NCBI GenBank assembly: GCA_029298735.1
Contig: JANSLP010000224.1
Location: forward strand, 1 to 55,568
Length of the DNA: 55,568 nucleotides
Direction of reading: 5' to 3'
From: Ophiostoma sp. CBS 140.51
Taxonomy: Eukaryota; Ascomycota; Sordariomycetes; Ophiostomatales; Ophiostomataceae
The notes under the pieces are model-generated. The model was given only the letters and a program-made list of their open reading frames with translations. It was not told the origin of the DNA and searched no databases. The position numbers were made by a program, and so were the translations under genes. Of the stretch, positions 28,390-39,745 are shown one piece after another. Every line of letters begins with the position of its first letter. The stretch's first letter is position 1.

Positions 28390-30780
28390 ATGAGCGAAAT
28401 CAACAGCGACTGGCTGCTCTACACGGGCTGCGAGCCCAAGAAGAACCGCGCAAAGCTCGTGTGCATCTTCTGCCACTCCAAGAAGATCAAGTGCGATCTA
28501 CAGCCGCGCATCGACCGCGGGCGCAACAAGTGCTCGAAATGCGACGCCTCGGGCCGTGAATGCCGTCCCCGGACGTCAAAGCGGACAAAGAGACCGACGG
28601 GCCCGGCAACAGCGACAACAGCGTCAGGTAATGCAAATTTGACGGCTGCCAAACCAACATCATCGGCCTCTTCGACGACTGCAGTCCAGCACAGCGGCAC
28701 GACTTCATACGCTTCGTCGCCGGATGCCACACATGCAGCAGCAGCCTCGTCGCCGACAGCACCGACCGTGGCCACCATTGCCACGTCTGTCGAAGTCGAT
28801 GTCCCAGTTTCCCAAGTCAACAACTCAAACTCCAACAACAACAGCCGCAACCACCGGCACTCCTTCTCACATCACCCTACTCAGCAGCAACAACCTTCAC
28901 ACACATCACACATGGCGAGCAGCAGCAGCAGTGGACTTACACCCCTGCCGCCTCCGCCACCACATTATCACCACCCATCTCACACCGGTCAGCAACAACC
29001 GCCCATTATGAACGCCGCGATGCACTCTGCCGTGGCAGCAATGGGCCTGGCACCAGGGGGACCTCAAACAACAGCGTCACCTACAGAAGGCGCAGGCCGC
29101 AGCCACGTGGGCGATGTCGACACGGGTTTCCTGCAACTGTATGGGCCGGAGAACGAGTACGACGCCGAGAGACAAGAGATTGAGGCCCAGCTGGGCGCAA
29201 AGAGCAATCTTTCAGACCCGCGCCAGCAAGAACTGCTACAAAGCTTCGCCGAGACATACTTTGAGTACTGCTATCCGTGGTGCCCTGTTCTCGAGCGCGA
29301 TACATTGTCCGAGGCTTTGCACCGTTCACCACTCTTGGCCAATGCGCTGGCAACGGCAGCGAGCCATATCCGGCCACCTCTAGTTCCGCACGAGGGGCCA
29401 GGCACATACTACAAACGAGCATCCTCACTCTTCTATCAAGACGAAGAGCCGGACATTCTAACGCAAATCAAAGCCGTCTCACTCTTCTACTGGTGGGCCC
29501 CGAGACCGCCTTCGACTGTCCACCGTCACTCCTCCTGGTGGTGGACGTCGGTTGTTATCCGTCACGCTCAGCAAATGAACTTTCACCGCGAACCACGTGT
29601 CGACCACCCATTGCGGCACCGTCTAGATTTGAGTGCTCGTCGCCGGATATGGTGGACTGCTTTTGCGCGTGAACGGCTGACAGCACTCTGCCAGAGCAAG
29701 CCGTGCATTATCGACCCGGCCGACTGCAGTATTTCAGAGCCAACACTGGCTGACTTTCCACCCGAGCCCGAACTGCAGAAGAAGGGCGAGATCTTTATCC
29801 AGTGGGTCAAGCTGTGTGCCATCATCGGCAAAGTGGCCAAGGTGTTAATGCGTCCGCCAGCGGACTGTGTTACGGAAGGTGTGATGGGTGGTGGTGGAAG
29901 CACGCCCTCTGGCGCTTCATATCAGCCGATGCACTTGCGCCGTGAGCTTGCACGCTGGGCCCAGTCACTTCCGGCACACTTGCGCCTGCCCATTGAAGGT
30001 TCCCGCACGCAAGGCTTTGATCGTGATGTTCATCAGCTGCATCTTCCCTATCTGACAACCATCATTATCCTAAACATGAAGCGGTCACCTCACGCACTAC
30101 CCGAAGCACTACCACCAGCCATTCTTGCCGCGTCCTGTATTGCCCGCATTCTCCGTGACATTTTGTCCCGTGGAAATGTCCGCTATCTCATGGCAATCAC
30201 ATGCTGGTATTCGGGCATGGCTTTTGCTGCACTTCTTCAGGGCGCACAGATTCCCGAGCTCGCCGCCGAGGCAAATGAGGCCCTCGATGTCATCGCTCAA
30301 GCCGTCAGCCAGCTTCAGGCCATGTGGGCATCCGCGAACATTATCCGGCAAGGATTTGACAGACTGAGAGGCTCTGCGGCTGTGGCACCGACGGCCAGCA
30401 TTCGCTACAGAGAGGTCCAGCTGCCTGTGCCTGCTGGCGGCCTTAACAGTGTTCCTGTCGACGGTGTCGGCATTACTCGTCCTGGTGACTTCCCTGCCAT
30501 AACAACAACACCTGGTGCTGCTCCAGGTATTGCCGACACCCAAGACTTGGACTTTGACTGGGTCGACTTCTTCCCCTTTGTCACGCCTGCCACGAACAAA
30601 ATTGCTGAAGTGCTGCTGAACGGCAAGGGACACGGCCCCGCTACCCGTCTGCCCTCGCCCGAGGACCTGCTCTTCCAGGATGCCATCTTCTCCAACTACC
30701 AAGACATTGTCGAGCCCTTTCACGACATTTTCATGTCTGAGCTGATCAGACAGAGTTGGACGGAAAATCCCATCGGGTAA
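28390..30780 (+). CDS. Zn2Cys6 transcription factor with fungal-specific domain
   Basis: Intronless, 796 residues. The binuclear zinc cluster has cysteines at 25, 28, 35, 48, 51 and 58. The loop between the third and fourth cysteine is 12 residues, at the long end for this family. A basic stretch (RTSKRTKR) follows, then a long Ser/Thr/Gln/His/Asn-rich region to about residue 220, then the middle homology region, with landmarks such as the YFEYCYPWCPVLER stretch near 290, ARRRIWWTAFARERL near 418-432 and PADCSIS near 444-450. The layout resembles AmdR/CTF1-like regulators of catabolic genes, but this is a loose impression. Location inside the run of catabolic genes makes it the candidate pathway-specific activator. 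Confidence 0.93.
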   Translation: MSEINSDWLLYTGCEPKKNRAKLVCIFCHSKKIKCDLQPRIDRGRNKCSKCDASGRECRPRTSKRTKRPTGPATATTASGNANLTAAKPTSSASSTTAVQHSGTTSYASSPDATHAAAASSPTAPTVATIATSVEVDVPVSQVNNSNSNNNSRNHRHSFSHHPTQQQQPSHTSHMASSSSSGLTPLPPPPPHYHHPSHTGQQQPPIMNAAMHSAVAAMGLAPGGPQTTASPTEGAGRSHVGDVDTGFLQLYGPENEYDAERQEIEAQLGAKSNLSDPRQQELLQSFAETYFEYCYPWCPVLERDTLSEALHRSPLLANALATAASHIRPPLVPHEGPGTYYKRASSLFYQDEEPDILTQIKAVSLFYWWAPRPPSTVHRHSSWWWTSVVIRHAQQMNFHREPRVDHPLRHRLDLSARRRIWWTAFARERLTALCQSKPCIIDPADCSISEPTLADFPPEPELQKKGEIFIQWVKLCAIIGKVAKVLMRPPADCVTEGVMGGGGSTPSGASYQPMHLRRELARWAQSLPAHLRLPIEGSRTQGFDRDVHQLHLPYLTTIIILNMKRSPHALPEALPPAILAASCIARILRDILSRGNVRYLMAITCWYSGMAFAALLQGAQIPELAAEANEALDVIAQAVSQLQAMWASANIIRQGFDRLRGSAAVAPTASIRYREVQLPVPAGGLNSVPVDGVGITRPGDFPAITTTPGAAPGIADTQDLDFDWVDFFPFVTPATNKIAEVLLNGKGHGPATRLPSPEDLLFQDAIFSNYQDIVEPFHDIFMSELIRQSWTENPIG

Positions 30781-31302
30781 AGGCCGACGGGATGGACCGA
30801 TCCAGTAAGGGATTGATAGACAGCTGAACGACAGAAAAGGAAGGAGCGAACATCATGACATGACGGGAAAGAGCGACGGATCATGATTTATAAAAAGGCT
30901 TGAGTTTGGGTATCCTCAATTGGGCTGTATACTGACACAACGAGTTTCTACACTTGCAATTCTCATGCTGTGTACCTATTAAAATTAGAATTTTGTCTCA
31001 ACCTTGGTTTACATCATATATTATCTACACAAGTTTGAACCACGTGTGATAAACACAGCCCCCAACATTTTGCAGCTGAATCAATGTGCACTTTCGAAAA
31101 TCTTGCTACCTGTGACGCCTAGACATGGAGATACCTGCATGCATGGTTTACCTAGAGGACAGAAATTGAACACAATTTTTTAGACTTGGAGAAGATTCGA
31201 CAATGGTGGAATGAGATGGTAAGCGAGGGCAACAAGTAAGATATAAATCGTATCTACACACATATATACACTCTGCGAACAATAACTTAAACAAAACCTT
31301 CC
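30781..31302. other. Convergent 3' intergenic region
   Basis: Lies between the convergent stop codons of the regulator and the CE1 esterase. AT-rich. No gene seen. Confidence 0.5.
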
Positions 31303-32199
31303 TTACGTCAACAGCCCAAAGAACTGCAGAACCTCCTTCTCGTGGAAGGGCACCATATGGCCGACACCCTGAGCACTGTAGCCAACCACCTTTGTGCCGT
31401 CTCCATAGACAATCTTTGTGTATCCTGTCTCCGGGTCATTTGTGACGTTCTTGGAGAAGGTGACGTCCAGTACATTTGACCACTGGTCCAGCTGGTTGGC
31501 CAAGTAGCTGTAGGCCACGACATTGTCGGCGGTGCCGTGCCAGATCTGCATGTTGGGCCGGCCGCGACCGGTCGCACTGGCATTGAAGGCAGTATCACCG
31601 CCACGAGCCAGGTCGCCCCATTGCTGCGGTGTGCTCGCCTTCTTCTGGGTGACACAGTCTGGGTCAATTCCATGGGGAGACCCAGCACCGGACCAACAGG
31701 CAAAATCTGGAGCACCCGAAAACGCAGCACCAGCAGAAAAGACGTCTGGGTAGGCACCGATGAGGACGTTTGTCATCATGCCTCCAGACGAGGAGCCAGT
31801 CACAAAGACTTTGGTGGGATCACCCTTGTAAGTCGTCAAGGCGTACTGGACCATGTTGACAAGTCCATTGGAGTCGCCGCCACCGCCATGACGGAGAGAC
31901 GCGGCGGAGGTGCAGTCCCAGCAGGTGTTGGGCGTCTGAGGGAAGATGAGGACGTAGCCGAGCTTGTCAGCGTAGGTTGACAGTCCTTTAGCGACACGAG
32001 AGTATGTATCAGTGGCAGATCCACCGCAGGGATGAGGCACGATAATGACGGGCGGCTTGTCGGCCAGTTTGTCAGGGACGTAGATGTACATGGACAGCTT
32101 TGTGGGGTTGTCGCCAAAGTTGGCCACCGGCTTTAGGGAGGCAGCGCGTGCGAGAACGGCGGCCGCGAGAAGGGTTGTGAGAGATGCTAATGAGACCAT
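31303..32199 (-). CDS. Secreted CE1 esterase (acetyl xylan / feruloyl type)
   Basis: Intronless, 298 residues. Residues 1-19 form a clear signal peptide, with cleavage likely after ARA, so the enzyme is extracellular. It is an alpha/beta hydrolase of carbohydrate esterase family 1, the PHB-depolymerase-like branch: VPHPCGG near 54-60 for the oxyanion region, nucleophile Ser137 in GSSSGG, acid Asp225 in HGTADNVV, and base His281 in GVGHMVPFHE. Family members remove acetyl or feruloyl groups from plant xylan. There is no carbohydrate-binding module. Its role here is probably plant cell-wall attack. It may be in the neighbourhood by chance rather than as part of the intracellular route. Confidence 0.92.
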   Translation of the reverse strand: MVSLASLTTLLAAAVLARAASLKPVANFGDNPTKLSMYIYVPDKLADKPPVIIVPHPCGGSATDTYSRVAKGLSTYADKLGYVLIFPQTPNTCWDCTSAASLRHGGGGDSNGLVNMVQYALTTYKGDPTKVFVTGSSSGGMMTNVLIGAYPDVFSAGAAFSGAPDFACWSGAGSPHGIDPDCVTQKKASTPQQWGDLARGGDTAFNASATGRGRPNMQIWHGTADNVVAYSYLANQLDQWSNVLDVTFSKNVTNDPETGYTKIVYGDGTKVVGYSAQGVGHMVPFHEKEVLQFFGLLT

Positions 32200-32868
32200 T
32201 TTCGCAGTTGTGAAGAATGTAATGGGGTAGTTTCCAAAGACTCAAAATATGGCCAACAGACGGGGCCGCCTCGAGCCATATATGTGTATATCTTCCCCCA
32301 TGTCTTGTGTTTACAAACGGCTCGGAGTCCGGCTCTGTGTATAAGCAATTATAGAAGTCTGGTAAATAGATCGATCCTCTGGACCGGGTACCCAGATTGC
32401 CAATTTGTGCGGTGTATGTAGTCCGTCCTCTACCCAATATGAGGAAGAGGGGAAGATTCAAGTCCACAGGCTGAATGGGGGATGTCTGTTGCCTCCACAG
32501 CGGCATAGAGCACGTGCACAAGCCAACTGGAAATATGAGGTGTTTTCAAGTAAACGACTTCGTTTGGATGGAACTATGTGCACACGATTTTCAGTGGAGA
32601 ACGGATATTCAATGTTTGGTTGGTTTTTGTTTTGTCTTGGGTCAAATCCGTAAAATAATGTATTAAAATACCAAAAGAAGCGAAGAAGAAACAGTAAAAG
32701 TAGCCCAAAATATCAAAACAGCAAAGGAGACATAGGAAAGAAAACGAAGATAAAAAGGGAGTGCCTCGCCCTGAGTAGAGTCTGAGCACAAAAACAATCA
32801 TCAACGTCATGAACGCCATCACCACAAAACTCCGACATACATCACATTCTTACTCTTGACCGTCCATC
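32200..32868. other. Intergenic region, no gene seen
   Basis: Contains the esterase promoter. The remainder is AT-rich and shows no coding signal. Confidence 0.5.
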
Positions 32869-33400
32869 TCACGACACTTCCATGTTCAGCACACAACGAG
32901 TGCCATCGTTGGACGCCGAGGGCGGTCCGTTGGAGACAATATCCGGTGCACGGGCACCGGTGGTGTCAATGGCCCAGATATTTCCGTTGGAGTTGGCAGA
33001 GGCGTAAAAGGTGCCGTTGTTGATACCGTACATAGCACCGAAATACCCAGGTTCCGTCAGAGTGGGGTAGTAGGCGCGGACCGACCAGGTGTGTGCCGTC
33101 ATGTCAAACCGCAGCAAATCAGTACCGCCACTGGGACTGCCGCTGCCCAGCATCCAGAGGCGTCCCGTCGATGGCAGGTAGACCCAGTCAAAAATGCCCC
33201 ATTTCTCATAGTCATCTTCCCATATGGGAAAAGTGGGAAGATAGGCTGAATGGAGTTGTCCGAAAACGCAGCGTACCCGTGCATTGTGTCAAGGACATGG
33301 CATACAAATAAAATAGTTTTTCTCCGTCAACGAAGAGCCTGTCTTTTTTCTCGTTCGAAATATATGCTTGTCATACAACCCACTATCGACGCCAACATCT
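32869..33400 (-). pseudogene. Decayed 3' end of a secreted-protein-like gene
   Basis: A coding-like frame runs from about 33288 down to the stop at 32869 (139 codons). Its only early Met is at 33153, in the middle of a clearly continuous sequence. Phrases such as WEDDYEKWGIFDWVYLPS, YFGAMYGINNG, GNIWAID and SNDGTRC recall the Asn/Gly-rich repeat ends of fungal DUF6923-type surface proteins; this is recognition from memory, not a search. Upstream, coding-like text appears in other frames (GYAAFSDNSIQPIFP, then RLFVDGEKLFYLYAM), which suggests frameshifts and a lost 5' end. I read this as a truncated, frameshifted remnant. A short gene with unseen introns is the alternative. Confidence 0.5.
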
Positions 33401-34822
33401 TCTCTTCTCCCTCCCCTCGACAGCCCACGATCCTCAAAATACCTTCTTCAGATCCAATTCTATCGACGACGAGCCGGGACAGTTAATGGTCCAATTCGGC
33501 ATAAAGCCCGACCACAAAAACACTGTGACGATGCTCGATACCGATACCGGGAGCGACGTGAAGAACAAACGTCAAAGACTGGACATGGATTCAGGGCTTG
33601 CCCTTTCCACCCCCTGGACTATCGTCGACGTCGATGCCAAGACCTATCTTGTTTTCCCCAGCCAGCAAAGGGACAAATCACAGCATATCCATTCGTATTT
33701 ACGAGTGCAACAGCCTGCAAGACAGATGTTGGTACATGATTAACGGCCAGGCATTGGGTCGTGGGGCGAGGAGACACGGCCCGACAAGCATCTCTTGCAG
33801 CAGCTCGGGCGACATCTCGGGTGACGCTGAGTGACGTTGAATGCACAAAATACAGGACGTAAGGCGTCACAATCGCTTCCCATGAACCCCAGCCCATGCC
33901 ACGAACGCCTTTCAAAAATATCGGTGTGGGGAACCGTCAAACAGACCTGACCACAAGCGGAGGACTGTGGTCGACATGAGGCAAGACGCAATCGCAAAAC
34001 AGGCAACCCGACACAAGACAGGTATTGCGGCGCACAAACAAAAAAAATACGGCGCAAATCCAGCTACCGCAGCCGACACGGCAGAAGCTCAGCACAGCTC
34101 AACACGACTAAACGTGAGTCAGTTATCGGCGTTCTGGCAAGTACAGACAACAAGACGGCAGACGACACATCCCGCAAGAGCTGCAATGCTGCCCAGACGG
34201 CGACAAGCCAACTTTGGTAACCAATCATGGTTCTCGTCAACGACCGACGCCCACATTCGCCTGCCGGACGGAACGCTGCGGTGGACTGGCGGCTGGTGCT
34301 AGGCTGGGGTTTGGAGGAGCTTCCCCGGGTAGCGGGCCAGTTCCAGCCTCACAATCAGTGTAAGAAAAATGCCGACAGCGGCACCGACACGGCGGGTGGG
34401 CAAACAACAACGGGACAGCAATGCAGCGCAGTGCGACAGACAAGAATTATCAAAAGACGAGACGAAAAAGATGGACGGAAAAAGCTACATGAGAAGAAAC
34501 GGCGAATGAAACAACGGCAGACGGAGACGGACCAGGATGCCGGCCTCATCTTCACCGCTACGGCCAACATGCATTTGGTGGTTACTTGTGCATCGTCTGT
34601 CACCGTTCCGGGTCCGCGACAAGAGATATAAGTATCACAGCGTGCATGTAGAAGGCACAATATTTGAAGAGCATGACTCGAAGCAATGACGAGTCTACCC
34701 CTGCTACTGACTCTGAATATTTTAATCAAGAAACCGCATATTCTAATCAACACCACTCGTTCAGCAACATCGATTCTATTCTTTACTCTCACTTTCTCTA
34801 AGCATCTTTCCCCGGCGCTGTA
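33401..34822. other. Intergenic region with one doubtful small frame
   Basis: The promoter of the ABC transporter gene lies at the right end. An 85-codon plus-strand frame at 33486-33743 has a partly coding-like middle (STPWTIVDVDAKTYLVF) and could be a gene relic, but I cannot support it as a gene. Nothing else seen. Confidence 0.4.
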
Positions 34823-37800
34823 ATGTCGCGTTGTGGCGGAGACGACTCCTTTGGGCCTGTCTTGGCCCATAACTCGACCTCCTCGCCTTGCTACGACTTT
34901 GATTTTACACTTTTGTTTGAAGATGCCTTTCTCTCCTTGATTCCCAACGGACTCTTCCTCTTTGTGGCAGCATGGCGCATTCATCAACTTGTTCGGGTTC
35001 ACAACAAGACAGTCGTCGTCTGGCCTCTTTTGCGGGCATGCAAAGCCGCTCTCTTCACCATTCAGGCCGCTCTCCAACTCGCCGTTGTCATTCTCCAAGC
35101 CACTAGCCATGGCTACAAAGCTCAAACAACCATTGCAGCTGATGTTGTCGCAGTAGCCACCACTCTCGCTCTGCTCACGCTATCATGGCTTGAGCACAGC
35201 CGCACTGTCCGACCAGCGGCCATCATCCAGCTGTTTTTGTTCTTTTCCCTCCTCTTTACAGCTCCCCGCGTCCGCACATTTTGGCTGCTCGACGGTCCAG
35301 CACAACATGTCGTCGCTTCTTTGATTACAGCCGCCCTTGCCGTCCAGTTTGTCGTCCTCCAAGTAGAGTCCGTCCCCAAATGGACTCATGTCGTCTCCGT
35401 GGCTCCTGGGAGCATTGCCCCCGAAGAGCGCCAGGGTGTGTTCAGTCGAGTCTTTTTCTGGTGGCTCATGCCGCTTTTCTTGGCCGGGTACCGCCGTGAT
35501 CTGGACATGGACGACTTGTGTCAAATTGATGACGACTTGCAAGGACGCATTCTTCATGACCGGCTGCAAAAACAGTGGCAAAAGGTCGACCACAAGAAGA
35601 AACATTGCTTGACGGCTGCTGTCCTGCACACTTTTGCACCAGAACTGGGCACCGCTCTCGTCCCCCGTCTGGGCTTTGCCGCCTTCAGTCTAACCCAACC
35701 ATACCTGATCAGCTCGATGCTCAACTACATTACACATCAAGCGACACTGCCCGTATCATATGGCTATGGGTTGATTGGTGCCTACGCTTTTGTGTACACC
35801 GGTATGGGTGTAAGTCCAGGGTCCTTCTTTGTGACTTGTTTTGATCTTCCATCATTGTCGTTTGAATTTGATTATCACCACGTCCACACATTTACTAACA
35901 CACTGCCAGCTCTGCCAACGACTCTGGATGCAGGTCGCTTTCCGGGCCATGACCAAGATCCGCGGCGCTCTCGTCACCAGCATTTACCGAAAAATGCTTG
36001 TTATCCGCGCCGAAACGGGGAATGCCGGTGCCGCTGTCTCGTTGATGGGCACCGATGTGGACCGCATTGTCTTGACCACATTCATGACGGTCAACCTGTT
36101 GCCTGACGTTGTTCAGTTGGTTGTTGCACTCGGTGTATTGGGCCACAAGCTAGGAGCTACTGCTGTTGCCCCCGTCATCCTTTGTGGTATCTGCATCGGC
36201 ATTGCTGCTCGCCTTGGCAAGCTGGTTCCACCTCGCCAACGTCGCTGGATGGCCGCTATTCAAAAGCGTGTCGGTATTACGGCTGATATCATTGCAGCCA
36301 TCAAGGGTGTCAAGGTGGCAGGTCTCACGGAAAAGGTCGACCAGCAGATCCAGGCACTGCGAGAGGAAGAGCTGGAACGGTCGGTGGCTTTTCGGCGTAT
36401 GCAGATTGCAACGCAATTGTTGGGCACAGCACCCACACTTCTGATGCCAGCTGTCACATTCACCGTCTACGGTGTGGCCCAGGCCATTGAGAGCCGCAAA
36501 AACGGCGGTGGTAGCCAGTTGGATGTATCCCAGGCCTTTACTTCTCTTGGTCTTCTGAACATCCTGGTCACTCCAGTTATGGACCTGACGCAAGCCTGGA
36601 CTACACTATCGTCAGCTCTTGCATGCCTTGACCGTATCCAAGCCTTCTTCTTGAGGGAGGACAGAGATGACTACAGAAGTGAGTACACCTTTGACCGGCT
36701 TGAATAATAACGAAAATAATGTGCCACTGTTTACTAACTTCTCTTAGTCCACCCGTCTCCTGGCTCCATATCCACCTCCGCCTCCGATACGGACGAAAAG
36801 AAGCGTACTCCCCACGACGACAACGGTCCCGTCATCAAGATCCGCAATGGCTGCTTCGGCTGGACAAAGGGTGGTGGACCAGAAACTGCCGTCCTCAACG
36901 ATATCTGTCTCGACATTCAGCCTGGTCAGCTCACCATGCTCGTCGGTCCTGTCGCCTCTGGCAAGACCAGTCTTCTCGAGTCCATTGTTGGCGAGGCCCG
37001 TCTGATTTCCGGCTCCGTCGAGTTCACCATCCCTGCCCATATCGCCTACTGTGGTCAAGATGCCTGGCTGCTCAACCAGTCTGTGCGTGACAACATTCTA
37101 GCATTCTCTCCATACCATCCCAAGAAGTACAGAGAGGTCGTGTCTGCCTGTCAACTCAATGACGACCTTCGTCAATTCCCCAAGGGCGATGCCAGCATCA
37201 TTGGTAGCCGCGGTATCTCCCTTAGTGGTGGGCAAAAGCAGCGGGTTGCTCTCGCCCGAGCGCTCTACAACCGGACGCCTGTTGTCTTGTTGGACGACAT
37301 CTTCAAAGGACTGGATGCCGACACATATGCCAAGTGTTTTGCCGCAACGCTGGGTCCACAGGGTCTGCTGAGACGGGACCGCACTGCCGTCATCATGGCG
37401 ACCCACAACTGTAAGCCTGCACTTCCTCTACTACCTGCCAACAATTCGTCAAACAGCTTTATTAACTGCTACGCACCCCCCTCTAGTACAACTCCTTCCT
37501 CATGCACAACACATTGTTGTTCTTGAAAACGGCCGCATCCGTGAACAAGGCACTTTTGCCGAGCTCGGCGCCATCCCTGGTTCTTTTGTTCATGAACTCG
37601 ACCTCAAAGCCAGGCAGGATATTGAGATTCACCCGGATGATATTGTCAACGTTGTCGAAGATGATGAGATTGACCTCACCAGTAAAGAAGTCAACGTCAA
37701 CGTCAAGGCCGGCGACTCGAGTGATGAAGACTCTGACGGTCTCGAGTCACCTCTTCCAGATGCTGACACGCCCACCAAAAAGTCCCGTGGAAAACGCAAC

Positions 37801-39577
37801 TCAGATGCCCTCTTCTCCTACATTCAGTCCATGGGCCGTATCCAGTTTCCTATCTTTTGTGCTTTCACGTTTTGCAACATTGGCTTCCGCAGTGCCCAGC
37901 CGCTGTGGTTGAATGTTTGGACCGACGCCAACGCCACGGATCCCAACCAGAGACTGGCCTACTACACGACCATCTACATATTGTTTGGCATTTTGAATGT
38001 CATTTTTCTCGCCCTCCAGTTCTGGATCTTCATGATCAAGATCGTACCCTACTCCGCCAAACTGTTGCACAGAAGAGTCTTGACAGCCTGCATGAAGGCG
38101 CCGCTCACCTTCTTTGTCATGACCGACACGGGCGAGATTGTCAACCGCTTCAGCCAGGACATGACTCTGGTGGACCTGCAGCTGCCGCAGTCGTTTATGC
38201 AAAGTTATCAGCGTAAGTCTACCCCGTGTAGCAGGCAGACAAGTTCCTCTTTTCTGTTGTTTTTTTCACTAACATGACCCAGAAATCATCAACGCCATGG
38301 CCCAGATTGTCCTGACTTGTGTCAGCTCCGGTTTTCTCGCCATCTCTGTTCCCGTCACGCTGTCCGTGCTGTTCGTCCTCCAGAAATTTTATCTGCGCAC
38401 ATCACGTCAGATCCGTCTCCTCGACCTCGAGGCCAAGTCGCCGCTTTACTCGCACTTCATCTCGTCCTTTGCCGGGCTGACAGCCCTGCGTGCCTACGGC
38501 TGGAGCCAGCGTGCTGCCGACGACAACTTGGCCCGACTCAATGTCTCTCAGAAGCCCTTTTACCTCCTCAGATGTGTCCAGCGCTGGCTTACCATGGCTC
38601 TCAACTTGATCGTTGCCGGCTTGGCCGTGCTTCTTGTCGGCATCTCGGTGGCTCTCCGTGATCGCGTCAGTCCTGGTCTGCTTGGTGTCGCCCTCACGTC
38701 TGTCATGACCTTGGGACAGACTCTCAGTCAACTCATCCAAAACTGGACCATGCTTGAGACTAGTCTGGGTGCTGTGACGAGAATCAACCAGTTTGCCGCC
38801 GATACCCCCCGCGAGCCCGATGGGCCGTCCCGACAGCCGCCGCCACCCCACTGGCCCTCGGCAGGCGGCATCCAGATCCGCGGTCTGCGTGCCACCTATG
38901 GTGCCTATGTCGCCTTGGACAATATCAGTGTCGACATTGCTCCCGGGGAAAAGATTGCCGTCTGTGGTCGTTCTGGTAGTGGCAAGTCCACCCTCGTCAC
39001 TCTGTTGCTGCGACTTTACGAGCCAGCTGCGGGCAGCATTGTCATTGACGGCATCGACACGGGAACCCTCAACCTCAATGCGCTGCGGACCAGACTCGTG
39101 GCCCTTCCACAAGATCCCATGTTCTTGGCCGGTACTGTCCGCTACAATTTGGATCCTGTCGGCACTCACTCTGATGAGGAACTCCTGGGTGCTTTGGACC
39201 AGATGGGTCTGAGAGAAGCCGTCTTTGCCCAACTTGGTGGCCTCGATGCAGACCTTAACACGGATAAATTGAGTGCAGGACAGCGTCAGCTTTTCTGTCT
39301 ATCCAGGGCCATGCTGCGTGACAGTAAGGTCTTATTGCTAGACGAAGCCACATCGAGTCTCGACCGCGAGACAGAGGCCCGTGTCGATCACCTGGTGCGC
39401 ACCCGCTTCAACGGTTGGACCGCCATTGTCGTGGCCCACCGTCTACGTACTATTGCCGATTTCGACAAGGTGCTGGTGTTGCAGGATGGCCGTGTGGCTG
39501 AGTATGATACACCAACGCGGCTACTTCAGACACCCGACAGCAAGTTCAAGAAGTTGTGGGATCTTCAGGAGGCGTAG
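34823..39577 (+). CDS. ABC transporter, subfamily C (MRP-type), full length
   Basis: Five exons, 34823-35809, 35910-36678, 36748-37410, 37487-38212 and 38283-39577, encode 1479 residues; all four introns have GT-AG ends and keep the frame. An N-terminal hydrophobic TMD0 of about 5 helices (to about 190) is followed by TMD1 and NBD1. NBD1 has Walker A GPVASGKT near 651, signature LSGGQ near 743, Walker B VVLLDD near 765 with Asp where a Glu is usual (typical of MRP NBD1), and His in MATHN. A charged acidic linker, TMD2 and NBD2 follow, with Walker A GRSGSGKST near 1276, signature LSAGQ near 1378, Walker B VLLLDEATSSLD near 1401 and the switch His in VAHR. Members export glutathione conjugates and organic anions, often into the vacuole. 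Its convergent neighbour is BVMO 2, with 168 bp between stop codons. Confidence 0.93.
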
Positions 39578-39745
39578 AGTGTGAAAATAATAACAAATAA
39601 CAATAAATCAAATCACGAGTCAGAACAATCAAAGTCTCAGTCTTAAAATTCAAACATGTATTCTTTATACGCAAAACTAATAAATCAAATGTATATAAAT
39701 AAACAGAAAGCAATCTTTATATCATCCCATCGTGGCTTCCCCACT

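Noticed and set aside
33486..33743. 85-codon plus-strand frame
   Set aside because: Only its middle looks coding; no family, no clear splice sites. Possibly a relic, so noted only in the intergenic entry.
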